A stretch of DNA of 5,060 bases from Candidatus Spyradosoma merdigallinarum (GTDB taxonomy: Bacteria > Verrucomicrobiota > Verrucomicrobiia > Opitutales > UBA953), in the NCBI GenBank assembly GCA_018713755.1, contig DVOG01000197.1, forward strand, positions 1 through 5,060, written 5' to 3'. A program made the translations under genes and the position numbers. Each line of letters begins with the position of its first letter. Within the stretch, counting starts at the first letter, position 1. Positions 1 through 4,903 of this stretch are shown piece after piece. Below the pieces are notes generated by a model. That model had not been told where the DNA came from and ran no database searches. It was given only the letters and a program-made list of their open reading frames with translations.

Positions 1-44
1 CGACGCTGGTCAAGGCGATCGACGTTTTCGCCGTTTCGTTCTGA
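1..44 (+). CDS. 3' end of an unidentified rightward gene (partial)
   Basis: The frame starting at base 3 reads T-L-V-K-A-I-D-V-F-A-V-S-F and stops at TGA 42-44. The family cannot be recognised from 13 residues; the tail is fairly hydrophobic. The call rests mainly on context. The stop lies 38 nt before the stem of a strong hairpin with a T-run, as expected for a gene ending there, and the codons (GTC, AAG, ATC, GAC, TTC, GCC) look like those of the other genes in the window. The other two plus frames stay open through the hairpin and into the birA region, which is typical of non-coding frames in this G+C-rich DNA. The 5' end lies outside the window. Confidence 0.45.
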   Translation, partial: TLVKAIDVFAVSF

Positions 45-72
45 TTTCCGCGCGACGCGAAACGCGCGCCCG

Positions 73-124
73 AAAAAAAAAGAAACGTTCCCGCGGATTC
101 GGTCCTGCGGGAACGTTTTTTTTT
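73..124. terminator. Bidirectional rho-independent terminator
   Basis: A 12-bp perfect stem (83-94 with 107-118) is extended by GGA/TCC (95-97 with 103-105, leaving T106 bulged) around the loop TTCGG (98-102). Nine A's (73-81) stand on the left and nine T's (116-124) on the right, so it has a U-tract in both directions. It lies between the rightward gene ending at 44 and leftward birA, which stops 22 bp away at 146, so it can serve both convergent genes. The stem consists largely of one GTTCCCGC and one GCGGGAAC copy of the dispersed motif. Confidence 0.9.
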
Positions 125-145
125 GCGCGAAAAAGAGAAAAACTC

Positions 146-973
146 TCAGGAAAAATCTTTTTTCAGAAGAACGTCGCCGGCGGAAAAAGCGCGGAGCGTT
201 CCCGCCGCGTCTTCGATTCGGATGCAGCCGCCCGCGTCGATGCCGCGGGCCGTTCCCGTAATTTCCTCGTTCCCGTAAACGGCGCGGACGCGTTTTCCCG
301 CGAGAAAATCGAAGGCGTCCCAGCGCGCGGCGAGTTTCTCCTCGTGCGTTCCCGCGAGAAAATCTTCGTAGGCGCGCTCGAGCGCCGCGAGCGTTTCCGC
401 GCCGACGCGGTTCGCGTCGAGCGGCGCGGAAAGCCCGAGCACGGAACGCATCGACGCGGCGGAATCCCGCAGCGCGCCCGGAAGCTCCGCGGGATCGAGA
501 TTCACGTTCAGCCCGATGCCGAAGACGACGCCGCGCACGCGCGAGGCGTCGACGCGCGCTTCGGCAAGCATTCCCGCCGTTTTTTTTCCGAGGCAGAAAA
601 TGTCGTTCGGCCATTTGACGAACGCGGGAACGCCGAACTTTTCCCGCAGCATTTCCGCGACGGCGACGCCGAACCACAGCGTCAGGTTCGCCAGCCGTTC
701 GGGGCGCACGTTCGGGCGAAAAGCGCAGGAAAGATAAAGATTGCCTTCGCGCGCGCTTTCCCATTTGCGCCCGAGCCGCCCGCGTCCGGCGGTCTGCCTT
801 CCGGCGACGACGGCGAAATCTCCCGGAGGCGTTCCCGCGGCGAGCATCGCCGCGGCGTCGGCGTTCGTGCTTCCGGTTTCCTCCGAGAAAAAGACGCGGA
901 GTTTCGAGCCGGCCTCGCGCTGGCGCGCGGCGAGCGTTTCCGCGTCGAGGCGTCCGTCGTTGCCCGCGTTCAT
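146..973 (-). CDS. birA: Biotin--[acetyl-CoA-carboxylase] ligase, monofunctional
   Basis: This cytoplasmic enzyme activates biotin with ATP to biotinyl-5'-AMP and transfers it to the biotin-carrier lysine of acetyl-CoA carboxylase and related enzymes. The 275-aa product carries the family hallmarks in order: G-S-T-N at about residues 34-37; the biotin/ATP loop GRQTAGRGRLGRKW at 58-71; KWPND at 120-124; GKKTAGMLAE at 129-138; and GIGLNVN at 152-158. A C-terminal SH3-like domain follows at about 225-270. The N-terminal winged helix of E. coli-type BirA is absent, so it should not be a DNA-binding repressor. The frame stays open upstream to about 1627, but that stretch is the sufT gene read in another frame; the ATG at 971-973 leaves a normal class I length. 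Only a weak GCGGA lies before the start. It begins 41 bp after the sufT stop and is probably cotranscribed with it. The stop is TGA at 146-148. The dispersed motif occurs six times here, four of them encoding Gly-Thr. Confidence 0.93.
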   Translation of the reverse strand: MNAGNDGRLDAETLAARQREAGSKLRVFFSEETGSTNADAAAMLAAGTPPGDFAVVAGRQTAGRGRLGRKWESAREGNLYLSCAFRPNVRPERLANLTLWFGVAVAEMLREKFGVPAFVKWPNDIFCLGKKTAGMLAEARVDASRVRGVVFGIGLNVNLDPAELPGALRDSAASMRSVLGLSAPLDANRVGAETLAALERAYEDFLAGTHEEKLAARWDAFDFLAGKRVRAVYGNEEITGTARGIDAGGCIRIEDAAGTLRAFSAGDVLLKKDFS

Positions 974-1014
974 TTTCCGCGAAAAAAAAAAGTTTTCGGC
1001 GCCGGGAACGGGTC

Positions 1015-1608
1015 TCAGATGAGCCCCAGCTCCATTTTTCCCTCTTCGGAAATCATGTCCTGCGTCCACGGCGGTTCCCAGACGATGTCGACCTGCGCCT
1101 CGTGCACGCCGGGAACGGCGAGCGCGCGGTTGCGCACGTCCTCGGCGATGACGGGGCCCATGCCGCAGCCGGGAGCGGTGAGCGACATGGCGATCTGGGC
1201 GCGCCAGCGGTCGTTCCCGAGCGGCACGATTTCGAGCTTGTAAATGAGGCCGAGGTTGACGACGTCCACGGGAATTTCCGGGTCGTAGACGTTGCGCAGC
1301 TCCGCCCAAATCGCGTCGGCGTCGGGCGGGCCGACGTGTCCGGGATGTTCCGCCGCGCCGAAGGAGCCGTAGGGCGTCGTTTCGCCCTGGGCGAGCGCCG
1401 CGACGTCGGGCGCGGGTTCGCCCAGCGCGTCGTGGTCCTTGCCGGCGATGCGGAACATGCCGACGTCGCAGACCACGGTGAAGTTTCCGCCGAGACGATG
1501 CGTGACGTTCACCTGCGTTCCCGCGGGAAGCAGCGCGGCCTCGCCGGAGGGCACGACTTTCGCGTCCACATCGCGCGTCAGAATTCGATCGTTGGAATGG
1601 CTCATCAT
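1015..1608 (-). CDS. sufT: Putative Fe-S cluster assembly protein SufT (DUF59/MIP18 family)
   Basis: The 197-aa product matches the long SufT form. An N-terminal region of about 80 residues (V-P-S-G-E, L-P-A-G-T, and F-T-V-V-C-D-V-G-M-F-R-I at 43-54) precedes a DUF59 domain. That domain has YDPEIPVDVVNLGLIY at 108-123, the loop M-S-L-T-A-P-G-C-G-M-G-P at 141-152 with the conserved Cys148, and the ending P-P-W-T-Q-D-M-I-S-E-E-G-K at 179-191. SufT proteins act in the cytoplasm as accessory maturation factors for Fe-S proteins; the exact biochemistry is not settled. Two adjacent ATGs (1606-1608 and 1603-1605) could start translation. I chose the outer one; neither has a Shine-Dalgarno sequence. 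It is the first gene of a leftward pair with birA and diverges from the thioredoxin-like gene across 150 bp. No other suf genes are in view. The frame extends open to 2151, but that part shows no family match and is antisense to the thioredoxin-like gene. Confidence 0.9.
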   Translation of the reverse strand: MMSHSNDRILTRDVDAKVVPSGEAALLPAGTQVNVTHRLGGNFTVVCDVGMFRIAGKDHDALGEPAPDVAALAQGETTPYGSFGAAEHPGHVGPPDADAIWAELRNVYDPEIPVDVVNLGLIYKLEIVPLGNDRWRAQIAMSLTAPGCGMGPVIAEDVRNRALAVPGVHEAQVDIVWEPPWTQDMISEEGKMELGLI

Positions 1609-1720
1609 GTGAAATGCGGAGGCGCAAGTGTGATGTTCCCGCGGCGAAGAGTGAAGCGAAAAAATGCGTGCGCGGAGGCGCGCGGCTTTTCCCGGCGTTC
1701 CCGCCTTTTGTTTTTGAAGC

Positions 1721-1749
1721 TTGAAGGACGGCGGCGTTCCCGCAAGAAT
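1721..1749 (+). promoter_or_regulatory. Possible sigma-70 promoter of the thioredoxin-like gene
   Basis: TTGAAG (1721-1726; 4 of 6 matches to TTGACA) is separated by 17 nt from AAGAAT (1744-1749; 4 of 6 to TATAAT). The spacer ends with a GTTCCCGC copy (1736-1743). A start about 7 nt downstream would leave almost no leader before the ATG at 1759. Both boxes are weak. A GGAAG at 1750-1754, 4 nt before the ATG, competes as a ribosome-binding site and would be lost from such a transcript. No convincing promoter for sufT is visible on the opposite strand of this gap. Confidence 0.25.
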
Positions 1750-1758
1750 GGAAGCGTT

Positions 1759-2328
1759 ATGAGAAAGTCGCTTCCTTCCGCCGCCGTTTTTCCGTTCCTC
1801 TTCGCCGCCGCGTTTTCCGGCGTTCCCGCCGCGTCCGCGGCTTTCGACGCCGCTCCGACGCTCCTTTCGCAGGAAGACGCGGAGCAAAGCCGCAAGCGCG
1901 CGGCGAAAGAAGACTGGTCCGAAGTTTTCGCCGACGGTCTTTTCAAGGCGGACGGAGAAGAAGTTCCCGTGAGCGCGCTGAGGAAGAAAAAATACGTCGG
2001 CGTCTACGTTTCCGCCTCGTGGTGCGGGCCGTGCCGCGCGTTCACGCCCGAACTCGTCGAACTTTACAAGGAATACGAACGGGAACTCGAAATCGTGCTC
2101 ATCGGCGCCGACCGCTCGCAGGACGAAGTTTTCAAATACGCGCGGGATCACGGGATGCCGTGGCTCGTCGCCAAACAGGGCTCAGCGGCGAGCGGCTACA
2201 TGACGCGGCACGGCGTGCGCGGGATTCCCGACTTTCGGCTTTTCGACAAAAACGGAAAGCTGCTGGAAGCCGACGGGCGCAACCTCAAAGCCGTCCGCGC
2301 GATTCTCGACGGGAAGAAGCGCCGCTGA
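1759..2328 (+). CDS. Exported thioredoxin-like protein (tryparedoxin/nucleoredoxin type)
   Basis: The 189-aa product starts with a signal peptide: M-R-K-S, a hydrophobic core at about 9-20, and likely cleavage after A-S-A at 25-27. A short charged linker leads to a thioredoxin fold at about 55-185. The redox site WCGPC lies at 88-92 after the strand K-Y-V-G-V-Y-V-S-A-S. The signature DEVFKYARDHGMPWLV at 122-137 is typical of the tryparedoxin/nucleoredoxin (Thioredoxin_8) group rather than TrxA. GIPDFRLFDKNGK at 155-167 supplies the cis-proline P157 and the following strand. It is predicted to act as a thiol-disulfide oxidoreductase outside the cytoplasm, probably in the periplasm; its partner and direction (reductant or oxidant) cannot be told. 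A lipoprotein is unlikely because the first cysteines are those of the active site. GGAAG lies 4 nt before the ATG. It is monocistronic by layout, with its own terminator downstream and a divergent neighbour upstream. An open frame extending upstream to 1102 is antisense to sufT and was not used. Confidence 0.88.
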   Translation: MRKSLPSAAVFPFLFAAAFSGVPAASAAFDAAPTLLSQEDAEQSRKRAAKEDWSEVFADGLFKADGEEVPVSALRKKKYVGVYVSASWCGPCRAFTPELVELYKEYERELEIVLIGADRSQDEVFKYARDHGMPWLVAKQGSAASGYMTRHGVRGIPDFRLFDKNGKLLEADGRNLKAVRAILDGKKRR

Positions 2329-2355
2329 CGGGAACGCGGCCGCTCGCCGTTCCCG
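2329..2355. repeat. Inverted pair of the dispersed motif after the thioredoxin-like gene
   Basis: CGGGAACG (2329-2336) and CGTTCCCG (2348-2355) form a perfect 8-bp stem around an 11-nt G+C-rich loop that contains GCGGCCGC. It begins at the first base after the stop codon. No T-run follows, so it is not a complete terminator by itself; a real one lies about 27 bp further on. It could protect the 3' end or simply be another inverted pair of the genome-wide word. Confidence 0.6.
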
Positions 2356-2381
2356 CGGCGTTCCGCCCGGAAAAACTTTCT

Positions 2382-2415
2382 GCGCTTCCGCCTTTTCGCG
2401 GGAGCGCCTTTTTTT
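2382..2415 (+). terminator. Rho-independent terminator of the thioredoxin-like gene
   Basis: GCGCTTCCGC (2382-2391) pairs with GCGGGAGCGC (2398-2407) over 10 bp with one G-U pair, around a 6-nt loop CTTTTC. A C and seven T's (2409-2415) follow. It lies 54 bp after the stop of the thioredoxin-like gene and upstream of the fabD promoter candidate, separating the two transcription units. The stem resembles a degenerate form of the dispersed word. Confidence 0.82.
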
Positions 2416-2448
2416 CGCGCGAGACGGCGTTCCCGCGCGCATTTTCCC

Positions 2449-2477
2449 TTTACGTTCCCGCGCAAACGCGCAATAAT
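2449..2477 (+). promoter_or_regulatory. Probable sigma-70-type promoter of fabD
   Basis: TTTACG (2449-2454; 4 of 6 to TTGACA), a 17-nt spacer, and AATAAT (2472-2477; 5 of 6 to TATAAT) stand in an otherwise G+C-rich gap just after a terminator. Transcription would start near 2484, giving a leader of only about 14 nt before the ATG at 2498 and no Shine-Dalgarno sequence. A GTTCCCGC copy (2454-2461) starts on the last base of the -35 box. Confidence 0.5.
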
Positions 2478-2497
2478 GCGCACAGTCATTGAAATTT

Positions 2498-3403
2498 ATG
2501 AAAGCACTTCTTTTCTCCGGACAGGGCGCCCAGAAAGTCGGCATGGGCAAATCGCTTTATGAAAATTCCGCCGTCGCGCGCGAGCTTTACGACCGCGCGA
2601 ACGCGGTTCTGCCTTTTGACCTGAAGAAAATCTGTTTCGAAGGTCCGCAGGAAACGCTGACGGAAACGCGCGTGTGCCAGCCGGCGCTTTTCACGCAAGG
2701 CTACGTCATCGCTCAGATTCTGAAGGAACGGGGCAAGCTCGCCGACCTCAAGTGCGTGCTCGGGCTCAGCATCGGCGAGCTCACGGCTTACGCGGTCGCC
2801 GGCGTTTGGGATTTCGAAACGGGGCTGAAAGTCGTCGCCGAGCGCGGACGCCTGATGCAGGAAGCCTGCGACAAGACCAAAGGCGGCATGGCGGCGATCA
2901 TCGGCGGTTCCCGCGAAGACGTGCTCGCGTTCTGCCGCGAATTCGACGTCGACGCGGCGAATTTCAACACGCCGGGACAAATCGTGATTTCCGGCGATGC
3001 GGACAAGATCGCGGCGGCCGTCGCGAAAAACGCGGAAACGAAGCAGTTCAAGCGCGCGATCCCGCTGGTCGTCGCCGGCGCGTATCATTCCCGTCTGATG
3101 GAACCCGCGCGCGCGGATTTCGCGAAATTCCTCGCGGGCGTCGAGTTCAAGAAACCGGAAATTCCCGTCTTCACGAACACGACGGGAAAGCTCATCGACG
3201 ATCCCGCGGCGATGCGCGAAGCGCTCGCGAAGCAGGTCGTTTCTTCCGTGCTCTGGGAAGACTGCGTGCGCGGCGCCGTCGCGCTGGGCGTCACGGAAAC
3301 GATCGAATGCGGCCCCGGCGGCATCCTCACGGGCATGGTCAAGAAAATCTCGCCCGAAACCGCGGGAACAGCCGTCTCGGAATTTTCGGAAATTCCCGCG
3401 TAA
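2498..3403 (+). CDS. fabD: Malonyl-CoA:ACP transacylase
   Basis: FabD moves malonyl from CoA to acyl-carrier protein, supplying extender units for type II fatty-acid synthesis in the cytoplasm. The 301-aa length is typical. Visible features are F-S-G-Q-G-A-Q at 6-12; Q-P-A-L-F at 61-65; the nucleophile loop GLSIGE at 89-94 with Ser91; Arg116 in A-E-R-G-R-L-M, the expected carboxylate-binding arginine; the catalytic histidine His197 in A-Y-H-S-R-L-M; T-N-T-T-G at 226-230; and E-C-G-P-G-G-I-L-T-G-M at 270-280. The loop has Leu where E. coli FabD has His (GHSLGE). I chose the ATG at 2498; an in-frame TTG at 2489 would add three residues and is less likely. No Shine-Dalgarno sequence is present in G-A-A-A-T-T-T. 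No fabH, fabG, acpP or plsX gene, its usual partners, lies alongside. eno follows after 51 bp and may be read from the same transcript. Confidence 0.95.
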   Translation: MKALLFSGQGAQKVGMGKSLYENSAVARELYDRANAVLPFDLKKICFEGPQETLTETRVCQPALFTQGYVIAQILKERGKLADLKCVLGLSIGELTAYAVAGVWDFETGLKVVAERGRLMQEACDKTKGGMAAIIGGSREDVLAFCREFDVDAANFNTPGQIVISGDADKIAAAVAKNAETKQFKRAIPLVVAGAYHSRLMEPARADFAKFLAGVEFKKPEIPVFTNTTGKLIDDPAAMREALAKQVVSSVLWEDCVRGAVALGVTETIECGPGGILTGMVKKISPETAGTAVSEFSEIPA

Positions 3404-3454
3404 GATTTTTCCGGGATTCAAAAAAATTTTTCAAACCACCAACGTAACAGAACA
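3404..3454 (+). promoter_or_regulatory. AT-rich leader region of eno
   Basis: This 51-bp gap is the most AT-rich stretch in the window. It contains seven A's followed by five T's (3420-3431), then an A/C-rich, probably unstructured segment up to the ATG, with no Shine-Dalgarno sequence. I find no -35/-10 pair I would defend. A small hairpin at the end of fabD (GGAATT 3379-3384 with AATTCC 3391-3396) followed by a T-run at 3406-3410 may attenuate read-through, but it is weak. eno may therefore be served by fabD read-through, by an undetected promoter within fabD, or by both. Confidence 0.35.
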
Positions 3455-4795
3455 ATGGAATACACAACTGATTGCATCGTAGACGTCAAAGGGCGCGAAA
3501 TCATCGACTCGCGCGGCAACCCGACGGTTGAAGTCGACGTCACGCTTGAATCCGGCGCCATGGGCCGCGCGGCCGTTCCCTCGGGAGCGTCCACGGGCGT
3601 GAATGAAGCGCTCGAACTCCGCGACGCGGGCGTTCCCGTGAAGCAGTTCGAAAAAGGCATCGACCCGAAGAAGCGCTTCGGGGGCAAGGGCGTCCTCAAG
3701 GCGGTCGACAACGTCAACACGCTGATCGCGCCGGAGCTCGTCGGCTTCAACGCGTTCGACCAGGTCGCGATTGATCAGGCGATGCTCGCGCTCGACGGGA
3801 CGAAGACGAAATCCAAGCTCGGCGCGAACGCGGTGCTCGGCGTTTCCCTCGCCGTCGCGAAAGCCGCCGCGGAATCCGTCGGTCTTCCGCTTTACAAATA
3901 CCTCGGCGGACCGAACGCGAAAGTTCTTCCCGTGCCGATGATGAACATCATCAACGGCGGCGCGCACTCCGACGCTCCGATCGATTTCCAGGAATTCATG
4001 ATCATGCCGGTCGGCGCGACCTCGCTCCGCCAGGCCGTCCAGATGGGCGCGGAAACGTTCCATGCGCTCAAGGGCGTCCTTAAGAAACGCGGCCTCGACA
4101 CGGCGGTCGGCGACGAAGGCGGTTTCGCCCCGCGCCTGGATTCCGTCGAAGACGCGCTCGACACGATCGCCGCGGCGGTCAAGGCCGCCGGCTACAAATT
4201 CGGCAAAGACATCTGCATCGCGCTCGACGTCGCCTCGTCCGAGTTCTACGACACGAAGACCAAGCAGTACATCTTCAAGAAGTCCGACGGACGCAAGCTC
4301 TCGGGCGACAAGATGGTCGCGTTCCTCGCCGACCTCTGCTCCAGCTACCCGATCATCTCGATCGAAGACGGCTGCGCGGAAGGCGACTGGGAAACGTGGA
4401 AGAAGCTCACGGACAAGCTCGGCAGCAAGATCCAGCTCGTCGGCGACGACCTGTTCGTCACGAACACGACCTTCCTCAAGAAGGGCATCCAGCTCGGCGT
4501 CGCGAACTCGATTCTCGTCAAGGTCAACCAGATCGGTTCCCTCACGGAAACGCTCGACGCCGTCGAAATGGCGCAGTTCAACCGCTACACGGCGGTCATC
4601 TCGCACCGCTCCGGCGAAACGGAAGACGCGACGATCGCCGACATCGCCGTCGCGACGAACGCGGGCCAGATCAAGACCGGTTCGATGAGCCGTTCCGACC
4701 GCATCGCGAAATACAACCAGCTCCTCCGCATCGAAGAAGAACTCGGCTCCGCCGCGGTCTTCGGCGGAAAAATGCTCGGCGACATCAACCGCTGA
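3455..4795 (+). CDS. eno: Enolase (phosphopyruvate hydratase)
   Basis: Enolase interconverts 2-phosphoglycerate and phosphoenolpyruvate in glycolysis and gluconeogenesis, in the cytoplasm. The 446-aa product is complete and slightly longer than the 432 residues of the E. coli enzyme; the extra length includes the segment D-T-K-T-K-Q-Y-I-F-K-K-S-D-G-R at 266-280. Seen in order are GREIIDSRGNPTVEV at 13-27, the mobile loop P-S-G-A-S-T-G at 42-48, H171, E180, and G-D-E-G-G-F-A-P at 219-226. The Mg ligands are D258, E304 (S-I-E-D-G) and D331 (V-G-D-D-L-F-V-T-N). The catalytic lysine is K356 in K-V-N-Q-I-G-S-L-T-E-T. The signature S-H-R-S-G-E-T-E-D-A-T-I-A-D lies at 383-396, with K407 in Q-I-K-T-G-S-M-S-R-S-D-R. 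Codons are strongly biased (AAG, CTC, GAC, TTC, ATC), as expected for a highly expressed gene, except for the first dozen, which are AT-rich. It contains only one copy of the dispersed word. The start is ATG in ACAATGG with no Shine-Dalgarno sequence. Confidence 0.98.
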   Translation: MEYTTDCIVDVKGREIIDSRGNPTVEVDVTLESGAMGRAAVPSGASTGVNEALELRDAGVPVKQFEKGIDPKKRFGGKGVLKAVDNVNTLIAPELVGFNAFDQVAIDQAMLALDGTKTKSKLGANAVLGVSLAVAKAAAESVGLPLYKYLGGPNAKVLPVPMMNIINGGAHSDAPIDFQEFMIMPVGATSLRQAVQMGAETFHALKGVLKKRGLDTAVGDEGGFAPRLDSVEDALDTIAAAVKAAGYKFGKDICIALDVASSEFYDTKTKQYIFKKSDGRKLSGDKMVAFLADLCSSYPIISIEDGCAEGDWETWKKLTDKLGSKIQLVGDDLFVTNTTFLKKGIQLGVANSILVKVNQIGSLTETLDAVEMAQFNRYTAVISHRSGETEDATIADIAVATNAGQIKTGSMSRSDRIAKYNQLLRIEEELGSAAVFGGKMLGDINR

Positions 4796-4817
4796 GGTTT
4801 TTCGAGCTGAAAAAAGC

Positions 4818-4859
4818 GAAAAGCAGGCGTTCCCGGCGCGGGAGCGCCTGCTTTTTCTT
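4818..4859 (+). terminator. Rho-independent terminator of eno
   Basis: Bases 4819-4835 pair with 4839-4855: 17 bp with one G-U pair (T4830 with G4844) and a GCG loop. The T-run 4852-4856 and C-T-T finish it. The core stem G-C-A-G-G-C-G-T-T-C-C-C-G carries a copy of the dispersed word, with a near-copy (CGGGAGC) on the other arm. It lies about 22 bp after the eno stop. A-rich sequence on the left side gives little support for use in reverse. Confidence 0.93.
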
Positions 4860-4863
4860 AGCC

Positions 4864-4894
4864 TTGCGTTCCCGCAGGTTTTTCGGCATATATT
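4864..4894 (+). promoter_or_regulatory. Possible promoter of the gene starting at 4904
   Basis: TATATT (4889-4894; 5 of 6 to TATAAT) is the clearest -10-like box of the gap. The best -35 candidate is TTGCGT (4864-4869; 3 of 6) at a long 19-nt spacing. Transcription would start about 2-3 nt before the ATG at 4904, implying a leaderless message. It follows the eno terminator directly. A GTTCCCGC copy (4868-4875) lies in the spacer. Confidence 0.3.
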
Positions 4895-4903
4895 TCCGAA
4901 AAA

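Noticed and set aside
344..1243. Plus-strand open frames opposite birA and sufT
   Set aside because: They are Arg/Ala/Gly-rich shadows with no motif, covering two well-supported minus-strand genes.
146..1627. A 493-residue reading of birA with a long N-terminal extension, suggesting a fusion
   Set aside because: The extra 218 residues are sufT read in another frame and are Arg-rich low-complexity sequence. The ATG at 973 gives a normal monofunctional BirA.
1102..1758. Upstream extension of the thioredoxin-like protein to 408 residues
   Set aside because: It is antisense to sufT and would bury an obvious signal peptide starting at 1759.
1015..2151. Extended 378-residue reading of sufT
   Set aside because: The part upstream of 1608 is antisense to the thioredoxin-like gene and the divergent gap and has no SufT similarity, while the DUF59-containing 197 residues form a complete family-length protein.
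2337..2344. GCGGCCGC palindrome (a NotI-type site) after the thioredoxin-like gene
   Set aside because: An 8-base G+C palindrome is unremarkable in this base composition and occurs only as the loop of a motif inverted pair; no role can be supported.
2489..2497. TTG start for fabD, three codons upstream
   Set aside because: FabD proteins normally begin a few residues before the F-x-G-Q-G motif, which fits the ATG at 2498. Neither start has a Shine-Dalgarno sequence to decide otherwise.
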